DNA of 21,809 bases from NCBI GenBank assembly GCA_030595765.1, contig JAUVCJ010000012.1, positions 1 to 21,809 on the forward strand. The letters are read 5' to 3'. Source of the stretch: Thermoplasmatota archaeon (GTDB lineage: Archaea > Thermoplasmatota > Thermoplasmata > GCA-020350865 > JAUVCJ01). A program made the translations under genes and the position numbers. The notes beneath the pieces are model-generated. The model ran no database searches. It worked only from the letters and a program-made list of their open reading frames with translations, and was not told the origin of the DNA. This document shows positions 8,743-16,558 of this stretch, piece after piece (the first letter of the stretch is position 1; every line of letters starts with the position of its first letter).

Positions 8743-10326
8743 TCACCGCGCGCCAAAGAACTCGAAGAGTTTCTTGGCCTCGACCTCGACCTCGTCCAGA
8801 ACGGTGTTGAAGGCTTTCTTTAGTTTCTGGAACTGTATCTCCTCGAAGGATCTTGGGTCAACTGGGCACAAGAGCATGCCATTACGCACCACGACCTTGT
8901 CTCTTAGGACCTGTAGGAATTTTACGACCTTGTCAAATCCATTGTGGCTTATGAGGTACTCCACTCCGTCAAGGAGTATAACTCCCTGATCGTTTCCGTC
9001 AAGGAACTTGTGCAGGGTGCGCGAAAGCTCGAAATCAAGCCGCTTTGCATCCAGGACCTTCACTTCCGTGGTGGCACTGGTGCCGTCTGTAAGCCAGAAT
9101 ATCTGTGACTCTTCCAGTCCATAGTGCTTTTGCACGTTCTTGGGGAACTGCCTGGTTATGCAGAGTGCTGGGTTCCCTTGCTTGAACTGGTCTGTGAATA
9201 TCCCAAATGCCCGGACGTTATCCACATCAGGGAACAGGTAGGTGCTGGCGAAGTCCATCCCGTATTTCTGGGAATCTCCCGTCTTTTTTCCGCTCTGGTC
9301 GCTATCTGACTCCAGGTCAAGCTGGAAGTCCAAGCTCTCAAGGTCTCCAGGCTCCAGATGGATTTTATAATGCTCACCCTCGACCTCTCCTTCAGTGACG
9401 AAGCTCTTGTTCAGCAGGCCGGAGACTATGCCTGAAGCGAACCCTTCAAGGAATGGCTTGTTGCCAAAGGAGGTGTCGGGCACCTGGATAATGATCTCTT
9501 CCTCCTCTGTCTTGAGAAACTCAAGGCCTGAAAGCCCCAGCTCCCTGAACAGGCACATCGAGACCTTTTCCAGGGTATCAAGGTCTGAGCTCATGGAGGA
9601 GAAATCCACCTTGAACTGCCCCCAGTGATGCCCAAACGAGAGTAGCGCATATCGTGCGTTCTCCTCGCTAAGCATTGTCTGAAGCATTTCCATGAGGCTT
9701 TCAAGCGATGCTTGAGGTATGGAAAGAAAGCTTGCCTCGATGTCCTTCTGGTTTTGTTGGTCAGCAGGTAAATTTGCCTGGAGCATCAGCTTACCCAAGA
9801 TGCGAAACGGCTCCATAGCCTCGTCCTGGTCTATGGCAGATACCTTGGCGTGGCCTCCACCATGCTGTTTTGCGAACTTGATGGTTTCCCAGTATGTTAC
9901 AACCAGTTCCTGGTCGGCCTTGTTGCCAACCACAACGAATGGGATGTTCCCAGCAGTTCGCCTTAAATGATCAACATAACCGTTCAATGCCTCGTAACTC
10001 TCCCGGCTGGTCATGTCAAAAACTAGAAGAGCTCCATCGGCGCCGTGAAAATGACTTGTCTGAGTTGGAGATAGCCCCATCTCTCCGGGTATGTCGCTGA
10101 CCATGAGCTTGAGCTTGTTTTCCTTCTCACCCGAACCTGAGTTTTTCCTGGGTTTACCACCACTCGTGGAGATATCGAACCCGTCATTGAGGCTAACCTC
10201 GGCAGGCATGATCCGTACACCCGGGGTAACTAGCTCATCAGTATTGGCGCCACAAAGGTGGGCGATGAGTGTGGTCTTTCCAACCCCCGCCTCCCCTAGA
10301 ACAAGGACTTTCTTCTGTATTTCCAT
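8743..10326 (-). CDS. Ras-like GTPase fused to V4R-like region and DUF835 domain
   Basis: 527 residues. The N-terminus is a small-GTPase domain with all main motifs: P-loop G-E-A-G-V-G-K-T-T (11-19), the D-x-P-G switch-II motif (78-81), N-K-A-D for guanine recognition (135-138) and S-A-I (163-165). A Ser/Gly/Lys-rich insert (~52-70) precedes switch II. Residues ~225-327, with F-L-E-G-F-A-S-G-I near 292-300, resemble a V4R-type ligand-binding fold; this is tentative. Residues ~363-505 match DUF835, an archaeal signalling-associated domain: C-I-T-R, Y-G-L-E, then G-V-I-L-L-D-G-V-E-Y-L-I-S and C-P-V-D-P. There is no transmembrane helix, so it is probably cytosolic. The start is set by ATG with GAGGT (10333-10337 on the complement) six bases upstream. 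The arrangement suggests a nucleotide switch with a sensory output; the partner is unknown. It lies ~100 bp downstream of the UbiA gene on the same strand and may be co-transcribed. Confidence 0.88.
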   Translation of the reverse strand: MEIQKKVLVLGEAGVGKTTLIAHLCGANTDELVTPGVRIMPAEVSLNDGFDISTSGGKPRKNSGSGEKENKLKLMVSDIPGEMGLSPTQTSHFHGADGALLVFDMTSRESYEALNGYVDHLRRTAGNIPFVVVGNKADQELVVTYWETIKFAKQHGGGHAKVSAIDQDEAMEPFRILGKLMLQANLPADQQNQKDIEASFLSIPQASLESLMEMLQTMLSEENARYALLSFGHHWGQFKVDFSSMSSDLDTLEKVSMCLFRELGLSGLEFLKTEEEEIIIQVPDTSFGNKPFLEGFASGIVSGLLNKSFVTEGEVEGEHYKIHLEPGDLESLDFQLDLESDSDQSGKKTGDSQKYGMDFASTYLFPDVDNVRAFGIFTDQFKQGNPALCITRQFPKNVQKHYGLEESQIFWLTDGTSATTEVKVLDAKRLDFELSRTLHKFLDGNDQGVILLDGVEYLISHNGFDKVVKFLQVLRDKVVVRNGMLLCPVDPRSFEEIQFQKLKKAFNTVLDEVEVEAKKLFEFFGAR

Positions 10327-10428
10327 ATTGCTACCTCTAAGAGCCTACAATCTTAAAAGTTTGCTGTAACTAGGTGGCTACTTTGGGAGATGGATGTTTC
10401 ATATCCTATCAGTATTACAATTCCAATC

Positions 10429-12132
10429 TCAGTATTCGGAGGCTCCACCGATACGGGTCGAGTCAACTTCCGAGTTCTCAAAGCTCAGATAGATGTCGAA
10501 GTAAGCATCGTAAGAGAGCGAAAGAATGTCATTTATGGTCTCGCTCCAGACTGTGCCAGGCCTCAATGTTTCGGTATTTGTAATGGTGACATCGTCAGTC
10601 TTGAATCCGTTCGGAGTGTATGAGACCACCCTAAGTTCTACTGTGCCAAGAGGTCTCTGATAATCATCGTTGCATACTGTGATGGTGACATTGAACTTGA
10701 TCCGGTTGAAGGTATCACGCCATACAACTGGCTCCACCTTGTAAATGTAGAGGTCCTTGATAGCATCCAGGAACACCGGCTCGGTCAGGTCGATGTAGTC
10801 CCCCAGGGGGTTTCTGGCCAATATGCTAACTCTTACGGAGGTGTCGTCTGATTCGTGTGCAGAGAGCTCGGTGGAAAGGTTCCAGTAGCTTCCTGGCTCC
10901 ATATCGGTGTATAGATGCTGGAATACCCTATCTATCACGAAGGGTCCAGAAAGGGATTCTACTGCTATACGGAGGTTCTGCTGGCCGCTCAGATATCTGT
11001 TATGCAGCGAAATATTGACCATCACATTTGTGTCGTCGCCATCCTCGAAGAAGTATACAGATGGGCGCTGTGTGAACATCATGGAATCTTCTACTTGCAG
11101 CTCGCCTGCATCATTGAACACGGCTGGAGCCATCAGTACAACAGGCTGGAGCAGGACCGCTGAAAAGAGAAGGCCGGATACGATAGTAAGGCCTACCATT
11201 CCACTGGCCTGCCACTTTGCGTAGTTGCAGATCTTCTGTAGATGAGGCATACCAGCTTCTTCGCTCATGAACTCCAGCAGTGTGCTCATCCTCCAGAGAC
11301 CTTTTATCGGTATAAGATAACCAGACATGAGGAGCGCCCCCATGAGGCCGAAGGACACGGTATTGTCCAGTAATGGGTGTAAAACTGTTAGGTTTCCCTT
11401 CTCCAAGATAAGCAGGTACAGCATGGAAAGCTCGATACCCAGACCCACAAAGGCCAGCCAGAGTGCGATAACAAGGGACCTGCGAAGCCCCCAGCGTACT
11501 GGCGGGGTCATAACTCCCTCTTTCTTGTCTTGTAGGTAGTCAATAGCCTGATTCCCGAACTCCATGGCATAATGCGCAAATGAGAAACCTAAGATGAACA
11601 CGAACATCGGCCAGGATATGCCCTGGCCAATCACGAATATCAGAAAGGTGAAAGGAAGCAGAAATGCTGAGCTTCCCAGTGCAATTCCGTGCCAGATGCC
11701 GTGAACCTTGAAGTGAAAGGGCTTTACTGAGTATCCAAGGCCAAAGAAGCTTCCTATAAGGACAAGGAATATGGGCACGAAGCTATCCATCAGGAGTGTG
11801 ATGTGCAGGCTCAGAGCGATCGCCACTCCTACATGGCTGATAATGAGAAGCTTGAGAGTGCGAGTACCAAGGTCGTCCACAGCTCCAGATATCCCTTTCT
11901 TGAATGTGTCATATTTGGCATCGAGCTCCCTGTCTACCAGGGCGTTGATCAGGAAACCAGAGAAGTAGAGAAGGGAGAAGGCCAATAGAGCCTCCATAAC
12001 CTCTATGTCGAGGAATCGCGTTAAGGAACTGGATCCCAGGAAAAGCACTACCATGAGGGCTGGTATCATACCAGGAATGTACTCATAGCGAATGGTTATC
12101 AAGTAGGCCTTGATGAATTCCTTCAGTTTCAT
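10429..12132 (-). CDS. UbiA-family prenyltransferase with C-terminal extracytoplasmic beta-rich domain
   Basis: 567 residues from the ATG at 12132, which follows a G5 purine run; a GTG at 12156 would add eight residues. The first ~335 residues contain about nine hydrophobic helices. The first aspartate motif is N63-x3-D67-x3-D71 (N-A-L-V-D-R-E-L-D, with a further D75) and the second is D198-x3-D202 (I-D-Y-L-Q-D-K-K-E-G). These are the Mg-prenyl-diphosphate sites of the UbiA family, which transfers prenyl chains to aromatic or glycerol-phosphate acceptors; archaeal members make membrane lipids and quinones. The acceptor cannot be read from sequence. After the last helix comes ~225 residues of soluble beta-rich sequence with N-x-S/T sequons, lacking motifs I can name and absent from ordinary UbiA enzymes of ~280-310 residues. 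It probably faces the cell exterior. A palindromic TATA element lies 60-75 bp upstream. Confidence 0.82.
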   Translation of the reverse strand: MKLKEFIKAYLITIRYEYIPGMIPALMVVLFLGSSSLTRFLDIEVMEALLAFSLLYFSGFLINALVDRELDAKYDTFKKGISGAVDDLGTRTLKLLIISHVGVAIALSLHITLLMDSFVPIFLVLIGSFFGLGYSVKPFHFKVHGIWHGIALGSSAFLLPFTFLIFVIGQGISWPMFVFILGFSFAHYAMEFGNQAIDYLQDKKEGVMTPPVRWGLRRSLVIALWLAFVGLGIELSMLYLLILEKGNLTVLHPLLDNTVSFGLMGALLMSGYLIPIKGLWRMSTLLEFMSEEAGMPHLQKICNYAKWQASGMVGLTIVSGLLFSAVLLQPVVLMAPAVFNDAGELQVEDSMMFTQRPSVYFFEDGDDTNVMVNISLHNRYLSGQQNLRIAVESLSGPFVIDRVFQHLYTDMEPGSYWNLSTELSAHESDDTSVRVSILARNPLGDYIDLTEPVFLDAIKDLYIYKVEPVVWRDTFNRIKFNVTITVCNDDYQRPLGTVELRVVSYTPNGFKTDDVTITNTETLRPGTVWSETINDILSLSYDAYFDIYLSFENSEVDSTRIGGASEY

Positions 12133-12191
12133 TCCATTTCCCCCTTGGGTACACACCTTTCAGGTTCTGCCCAATTCTATTATTAGGTCAC

Positions 12192-12207
12192 TTTGCTTAT
12201 AAGCAAA
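12192..12207 (-). promoter_or_regulatory. Palindromic TATA element upstream of the UbiA gene
   Basis: TTTGCTTATAAGCAAA is a perfect 16-bp palindrome with CTTATAAG at its centre. On the minus strand the centre lies ~68 bp before the ATG at 12132, predicting a start site near 12170-12175 and a ~40-nt leader. A perfect palindrome over a TATA box could also be an operator where a dimeric repressor competes with TBP; that part is inference. Confidence 0.5.
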
Positions 12208-12286
12208 ATGGTTCACCTGTTAAAGTGCTCCCCCATAGATGTTAAATTGCCAACCCTACACGGGTAAGGCTCTCAATCATAGAAGC

Positions 12287-12302
12287 CCTTATATAAATAC
12301 AT
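12287..12302. promoter_or_regulatory. Orphan TATA-like sequence in the spacer
   Basis: The stretch around TTATATAAATAC is a strong archaeal TATA match. No gene begins 25-35 bp away on either strand. It could be a second, distal promoter for the UbiA gene (minus strand, ~155-nt leader), drive an unannotated RNA, or be chance AT-richness. Confidence 0.3.
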
Positions 12303-12376
12303 TATTGAGACGAATTGTAAATCGACAAATGCCGAACTAATACTGCCCAGGCTTGTCAATTATTCCCCCACCTCCG

Positions 12377-12463
12377 TTCAAGTCAGGTTCTTGAATTATT
12401 TCCAATTCCATTCGAGCCAGACTCTTGAATTATTTCCAACTCCGCTCAAGCTAGATTCTTGAA
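12377..12463. repeat. 34-bp tandem repeat, each copy with a TTCAAG-N7-CTTGAA inverted repeat
   Basis: Three copies occur at an exact 34-bp period. The inverted-repeat cores lie at 12377-12395 (TTCAAG/CTTGAA, perfect), 12411-12429 (TTCGAG/CTTGAA, one G-U) and 12445-12463 (CTCAAG/CTTGAA). All have 7-nt loops and are joined by an AT-rich TTATTTCCAA-like linker. A degenerate earlier copy may lie at ~12350-12376. The array sits between the stop of the MFS gene and the UbiA promoter. It could be multiple protein-binding sites or RNA hairpins. Confidence 0.75.
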
Positions 12464-12498
12464 TCATTCCCCAGCCAATACAGGTTCCGGCGCTGTGC

Positions 12499-13827
12499 TT
12501 ATGTTCCCAGCTCAGGCCTGACCTTTCTGAGGAATAGCACTGCAACCAGGGTTGCCAGGATGAACAAGGACACTATCATGTAGGCAACTGCCATGGAGTA
12601 CCAGTTGAGTGCCAGTGCAATAATGACGGGTCCAAAGGCCCCCAGGCCAAAAGCCACAACGAACTTGATGCCGAAGGTAAGGCCTCTGACCCTGCTCGAA
12701 GATACCTCGGCAATGAGCACATTCTCGGATGCCTGGCCTAAGAAAAATGCAAACCCCAGAAGCGCCAGTCCTGCAAGGAACAGCTCAAAAATGGGTATTG
12801 GAAGAAGCAGGATCGCACCCATTGCCAGTGTACTTGAAATTAGAATAGTTTTTCCGGCGCCTAAGCTGTCGGTCAATCTTCCACCAACAATGTGGCCAGG
12901 AACTCCAAAGACCAGCATGAATGTCAATAGCAGGCCACCCCAGTAAGGCGCCAGGCCATATATTTCGCTGGAATAGAAGGGAAGAACAGATTGGGCTCCA
13001 TCCAGATAGAAACCCCTGAACAGGGCAACCAGCAATACTGCCAGGAATCCCAGGCTGGCTAGACTGCCTACTTCCGATCTGTAAGAGCTTTCCTTTTTTG
13101 CATCAATGCTCCCCATGTCAACATTTTTCACATCAACGCTTTTCACATGCGTGTTCTTCATGTCAATGCCATCTTTCTCTTGCTTCGGCGTGCTTCGTCC
13201 ATATCCATCCCTGGCAAGTCTAATTGCTCCTAGAAGAAGGATCATTGCCAGCACTGCCCATACTATCAGGACAATGCGCCATCCAATGATGACTGCCAGA
13301 AGCGCTGTGGTGATCGGAGGGATGAACTGTCCCAGGCTGCCTACCAGGCCAAAAGTGCCTAGAGACCGGCCCAGCCTCTTTTTGAATATCTGGCTGATGT
13401 GTGTGAGCATGGTGGGGTGGTTAAAAGACCCTCCAAGGCCTATCAGGAATATGGCAACGAAGAACATTGTCTCGTTTATGGCCAGTGCCGCCATGAGCAT
13501 CGAACCCGCAGTCAGCCCCAGGCCCAATGTTAATGCCTGCATGTTCCCGAGCCTATCGCTGAGATATCCTGCAGCCAGGGAGCCAAAGCCGTATGGGAAA
13601 TGCGAAAGAGCAATGGCAAATAGCATATGCTGGACCGTGACTGGAAAATCCTGCTGGACAAATAACGCCAATGTAATGATGGTGAGGTAGACCCCATGGT
13701 CGTAGGCATGAACGGCTGAGGCATAGAGAAGATGTTTTCTCTTTAAGGATGATCCCGCCCTCTTTCTGGAGCCTTGGTGCTTGCCAACCTGTTCGCTACC
13801 AACGTCCCTATGTGCCTTCGAGCTCAC
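12499..13827 (-). CDS. MFS (major facilitator superfamily) transporter
   Basis: 442 residues with a ~30-residue basic cytoplasmic N-terminus and about twelve hydrophobic helices in two halves joined by a hydrophilic loop. The MFS motif A is clear after TM2 (G-Y-L-S-D-R-L-G), with a weaker counterpart in the second half (G-G-R-L-T-D-S-L-G). MFS proteins are secondary carriers driven by ion or substrate gradients; the substrate cannot be assigned. The central loop carries five tandem copies of a 5-residue unit of the form [IV]-D-[MVA]-K-[NS] (~residues 219-243), encoded by 15-bp DNA repeats. The start is GTG at 13827: there is no Shine-Dalgarno, but a TATA box is centred 27 bp upstream, so the transcript is probably leaderless. 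The next gene upstream is a transposase, whose coding region ends ~115 bp before the TATA box. Confidence 0.88.
   Translation of the reverse strand: MSSKAHRDVGSEQVGKHQGSRKRAGSSLKRKHLLYASAVHAYDHGVYLTIITLALFVQQDFPVTVQHMLFAIALSHFPYGFGSLAAGYLSDRLGNMQALTLGLGLTAGSMLMAALAINETMFFVAIFLIGLGGSFNHPTMLTHISQIFKKRLGRSLGTFGLVGSLGQFIPPITTALLAVIIGWRIVLIVWAVLAMILLLGAIRLARDGYGRSTPKQEKDGIDMKNTHVKSVDVKNVDMGSIDAKKESSYRSEVGSLASLGFLAVLLVALFRGFYLDGAQSVLPFYSSEIYGLAPYWGGLLLTFMLVFGVPGHIVGGRLTDSLGAGKTILISSTLAMGAILLLPIPIFELFLAGLALLGFAFFLGQASENVLIAEVSSSRVRGLTFGIKFVVAFGLGAFGPVIIALALNWYSMAVAYMIVSLFILATLVAVLFLRKVRPELGT
13100..13174 (-). repeat. 15-bp coding minisatellite in the MFS central loop
   Basis: Five successive 15-bp units start at 13100, 13115, 13130, 13145 and 13160. 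Each has the pattern (A/G)(C/T)(A/G)T(C/G)(A/C)(A/G)-n-C-like followed by a CTTTTC-like tail. Because the period is a multiple of three, they encode five pentapeptides in the TM6-TM7 loop, where length changes are likely tolerated. Confidence 0.75.
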
Positions 13828-13849
13828 GTTTGGTTTGAGGGTATGGGGC

Positions 13850-13858
13850 TATAAAAAA
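13850..13858 (-). promoter_or_regulatory. TATA box of the MFS gene
   Basis: TATAAAAAA on the plus strand reads TTTTTTATA on the coding strand, centred ~27 bp from the GTG start. That puts transcription initiation at or within a few bases of the start codon and supports leaderless translation. Confidence 0.6.
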
Positions 13859-13972
13859 GAATCTGCATGATACTGAATAAAACCTGAATAAAACAATTTA
13901 TTCTTTGCAATGCATTCTTTGTATTCATCACCGATTTTCACGAGGGTTTTAAGTCTCATAATTGTACCCTAC

Positions 13973-15712
13973 TCAGGCCACCCACTCATATCGTAGTTTC
14001 TTATTGCCTAGCCAGGGAACCGTATATGTCTTTTTGAACACCTCATTTGACTTGAATATCGGTGTTGTTGCCTTCTTTTTCATTCGGATCACGATCTCAT
14101 CACCGACGACCTTGCCATCACAAGCACAATGGATGAAATCTGCAAATATCGTTTTTGGGGTGCAATCCTCAAAGCGCTTCAGATCCTTGGCAAGCAGCCG
14201 ATACAGTGTATCGGCTACCATTGTCAGCATGACATCAAAGTATATTCGAATCATAAATGGCGAACTCAGGGCATTCAGATTGAAGAAATCCACAAGTTCG
14301 GCGAATTTGTTTTCGATCAACCATCGGTTTGCGTAATGCAATGCCAGTGTTTCCAATTCAATGTCAAAATCATTTGTTATCAAAAACGTTGGTTCCTTGC
14401 GTCCGTGATCTTTGAAAATAAGCTGGCGGATTTTTAGGCCAGTTCTTTGTAAAACAATCTCGCTTTCGTTGATCTTGAACTTGTTGTATTTGCGCTTGGA
14501 TTTTTTCAGATTCACCTTAACCCAGTCTTCTTCCGGGAGAGCAAGGGCCTTCTGAATCAAACTCTTTCCACGACGTCGCAATGTAATGAACTTGATCGGC
14601 ATCTTATCCAACTCCTCTAAAATTGGATATGTTGTAAACTTGGAATCGAACACTAGTGTTTGGTTGATTATACCTTTGACCCCTGTCCAGTGATTGACAA
14701 AGTTCAGGATTTCTTTCGATTCACCCTCTCGATCGATATCTGTGTTTGCATACAATAAATGCCTGGACTTGCCATCTTGAGCAAACATTGTCAAAGCACT
14801 CTTCATGGCCTGGTGCTTGGCACCCACCCAGTTCTTATCCATTTGGGATTTTTCACCATAGTGTGGAATCGCATGGAAATCCAGATTGATGGTTTTACCG
14901 TTGTAATATTGTGGATACAATCGGTTCATCTGGGTGATAAAATCACCCATGAATGCCTGGACACTCTCTTTGTCTATTCGATATGAATATGTTGATGTTG
15001 CAGTAGTCTTTGGCGGAACGGTCAGGCCGGCAAAGAATCCGAATCCAGCATCATGGTTGTAATTTGAGATCCGAGACAATCTTTCATGTCCGATAAGTTT
15101 CAATGCCAGTATCGAAAAGACGTAGTTGTACATCGAAAGTTTCGATGTTTCAGGAAACGATGACTTTGATATTATATCGAATAGTCCTGTTTCTAGGAGA
15201 TATGGGATAAAATAGTATATCCCGCCGACCTGGCATTTGAATGTATAGTGGTCTAGGTCATTGAAATCTAGTGCTGTTGCAATCTTTGGAATGAGGGTTT
15301 TCTTTTTGGTAAGTCCGAGTTCAGCTTTGGTCCTTCGCGGTAATTTGGCAAACCCAGCATCCCTTAAAACTCGTCCAATAGTATCTTGACTCCAATACTG
15401 GCCGTCTTGTTTAAGGATATCTTGGATTTCATATATTGAGAGGTTTGTTTCCCTCAGATCGAGGACCTTGTCTATTTCTGGATCTGAAATGTGCTTTCCC
15501 TTTGGTCCCTTTTTCACAGGTGGGAAAAAGACAATATTTCCATTTTTAAAATCACGAACGATCGACCGAAATGTGGACACCGGAAACCCATATTTCTTAG
15601 CCGCTTCTTTTTGTGAAAGATGATTGAGATAGTAATCTCTCAACGCATCGTATTTTCTTTGTTTTATCGTTGCTGGATTGAGGAAAAAGTCAAATGGCTC
15701 GATTGTTCTCAT
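13973..15712 (-). CDS. DDE transposase with N-terminal helix-turn-helix domains (IS4/IS1634-like)
   Basis: 579 residues, intact. Residues ~15-60 form a homeodomain-like HTH (R-D-Y-Y-L-N-H-L-S-Q-K-E-A-A-K-K-Y-G-F-P-V-S-T-F). A second HTH-like segment (~76-125) resembles those that precede DDE domains and bind IS ends. Catalytic candidates are D278 (I-N-L-D-F-H), D356 (L-V-F-D-S-K-F) and E467 within Y460-A-N-R-W-L-I-E467, the Y-x2-R-x3-E signature of the IS4 superfamily. A long beta-rich insert lies between the second D and the E, as in IS4-type enzymes. Exact IS family is not certain. The start ATG has a strong TATA-like run centred ~26 bp upstream and no Shine-Dalgarno, so the transcript is probably leaderless. 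There is no frameshift, so it may be active. Confidence 0.88.
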   Translation of the reverse strand: MRTIEPFDFFLNPATIKQRKYDALRDYYLNHLSQKEAAKKYGFPVSTFRSIVRDFKNGNIVFFPPVKKGPKGKHISDPEIDKVLDLRETNLSIYEIQDILKQDGQYWSQDTIGRVLRDAGFAKLPRRTKAELGLTKKKTLIPKIATALDFNDLDHYTFKCQVGGIYYFIPYLLETGLFDIISKSSFPETSKLSMYNYVFSILALKLIGHERLSRISNYNHDAGFGFFAGLTVPPKTTATSTYSYRIDKESVQAFMGDFITQMNRLYPQYYNGKTINLDFHAIPHYGEKSQMDKNWVGAKHQAMKSALTMFAQDGKSRHLLYANTDIDREGESKEILNFVNHWTGVKGIINQTLVFDSKFTTYPILEELDKMPIKFITLRRRGKSLIQKALALPEEDWVKVNLKKSKRKYNKFKINESEIVLQRTGLKIRQLIFKDHGRKEPTFLITNDFDIELETLALHYANRWLIENKFAELVDFFNLNALSSPFMIRIYFDVMLTMVADTLYRLLAKDLKRFEDCTPKTIFADFIHCACDGKVVGDEIVIRMKKKATTPIFKSNEVFKKTYTVPWLGNKKLRYEWVA

Positions 15713-15728
15713 TAGGCAACCATTATCG

Positions 15729-15747
15729 TATATATAATATATATAGT
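15729..15747 (-). promoter_or_regulatory. TATA element of the transposase
   Basis: An alternating TATATA run (GTATATATAATATATATAG) is centred ~26 bp from the transposase ATG at 15712. This is the expected distance for a leaderless archaeal transcript. Confidence 0.55.
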
Positions 15748-15917
15748 TTTTGGTTAAAACCTACACATTACTAGATAGATTATAGAAAATGGGGGAGAAA
15801 CGGCGGTTTTATGCTGTTTGCTAAAAAGTGAGAATAATCTAACGGAGAAAAATCAACATTTTAAATATGGTCGTGCATGTATGTGCCTATTGATGACTCC
15901 AAGCCTGGCCAAAAAAA

Positions 15918-16343
15918 CTATGATCCGATTAGGTCATATTTGTCATATATTAACGGCTCGTGAAAATCGGTGTTAATATTATCATACCAATCCTTTCCAT
16001 CAGGGGGGATTTCTTTCTTGATATTATCATACCAATCCCTTCCATCAGGGAGGATTTTAATAGTGAATGGATAATCGTTACCATCAGCGATCATCGGATG
16101 AATTACTTCAATCATACATTTATCGACAAGATATTCCACTTCACGCCCTCTTTCATCTGGATAAACTTCATGAGGATAGAATTGCTCCAGTATTAAATCA
16201 AACTCGAATTGATCAAGATGACCCGAACTGATTTCTAATACATGTAGGATGTAATATCGCATTAAGTCTGGACCGGGTAACAGTTCATTCAGTTTTTCCT
16301 CTTGGGTGGTAGATAGACTCCTAATTGTTCCATTTCCTTTCAT
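15918..16343 (-). CDS. Small hypothetical protein, possible winged-helix fold, with 15-residue internal duplication
   Basis: 141 residues. I do not recognise a named family. Residues ~25-105 have the rhythm of a winged helix: L-M-R-Y-Y-I-L-H-V-L, a helical middle, E-V-E-Y-L-V-D-K-C-M-I-E-V, then a beta wing F-T-I-K-I-L-P-D-G-R-D-W-Y. This is inference from pattern only. The P-D-G-x-D-W-Y-D-N-I segment occurs twice in tandem, 15 residues apart, because of a 45-bp DNA duplication at 15976-16057 with only two mismatches over ~37 bp; the second copy looks recently added. The start ATG is preceded by AAGGAG (complement of 16353-16358), which fixes it. The gene lies just beyond the transposase, in AT-richer sequence. 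Confidence 0.7.
   Translation of the reverse strand: MKGNGTIRSLSTTQEEKLNELLPGPDLMRYYILHVLEISSGHLDQFEFDLILEQFYPHEVYPDERGREVEYLVDKCMIEVIHPMIADGNDYPFTIKILPDGRDWYDNIKKEIPPDGKDWYDNINTDFHEPLIYDKYDLIGS
15976..16057 (-). repeat. In-frame 45-bp tandem duplication
   Basis: The segment beginning ATATTATCATACCAATCC at 15976 recurs at 16021 with two substitutions over ~37 bp. Period 45 bp equals 15 codons, so the reading frame is kept. Confidence 0.85.
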
Positions 16344-16514
16344 CTTCTACATCTCCTTCTGATAAAGTGCCGTACCCAAGGCCTTGAGTTGATAAGAAAC
16401 CTGTTTGTATTCCTGGGAAAGGAGTTGGGGGCGACCACATTATCTAACAAGCCTGAGAATAAAAGGCTATTGTATTAACGCCTCCGCCCCACAGCTCACC
16501 AGGTCAACTGCCAA

Positions 16515-16558
16515 ATGCGTAACGCCTACCGCACCAGGCGCAAGATGTGTTAACGCAT
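16515..16558. other. Stem-loop in the spacer between the two divergent small genes
   Basis: ATGCGTAAC (16515-16523) pairs with GTTAACGCAT (16549-16558) with one bulged base. Inside, CGCCT (16523-16527) pairs with AGGCG (16536-16540) around an 8-nt loop. The motif TAACGCCT also occurs at ~16475, giving an imperfect direct repeat of the left arm. The rest of 16344-16699 shows no gene I can support, only a CAAGGCCTTG palindrome near 16377. Function is unknown; it may be a regulatory RNA structure or a recombination or terminator site. Confidence 0.5.

Larger units (their letters stand above)
13945..15761 (-). mobile_element. Insertion sequence carrying one DDE transposase; ends uncertain
   Basis: The element is defined by its transposase gene. 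The limits given are the best inverted-repeat candidates I could see, GGTTTTAA at 13945-13952 and TTAAAACC at 15754-15761. They are only 8 bp and no matching target-site duplication flanks them, so the true ends may differ. The internal sequence is more AT-rich than the neighbouring MFS and UbiA genes, consistent with transfer. Confidence 0.45.

Noticed and set aside
12350..12475. CRISPR array
   Set aside because: Copies are directly adjacent at 34 bp with similar linkers; there are no unique spacers and no cas genes.
13106..13690. 194-codon plus-strand frame opposite the MFS gene
   Set aside because: It is antisense to a clear transporter; the Met/Ser/Pro-rich product follows from complementing hydrophobic codons.
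13873..13894. 11-bp tandem duplication CTGAATAAAAC as a regulatory site
   Set aside because: Two copies of an AT-rich 11-mer between MFS promoter and IS are easily produced by slippage; nothing ties them to a function.
13945..15761. Firm IS ends with terminal inverted repeats and target duplication
   Set aside because: The best inverted repeat is 8 bp (GGTTTTAA/TTAAAACC) and the flanks (CACGAG and TACACA) do not match, so ends are given only tentatively.
16515..16558. Integron attC site
   Set aside because: The outer arms end in AAC and GTT, but flanking bases (GCGTAAC, GTTAACG) violate RYYYAAC/GTTRRRY, and neighbouring genes are not head-to-tail cassettes.
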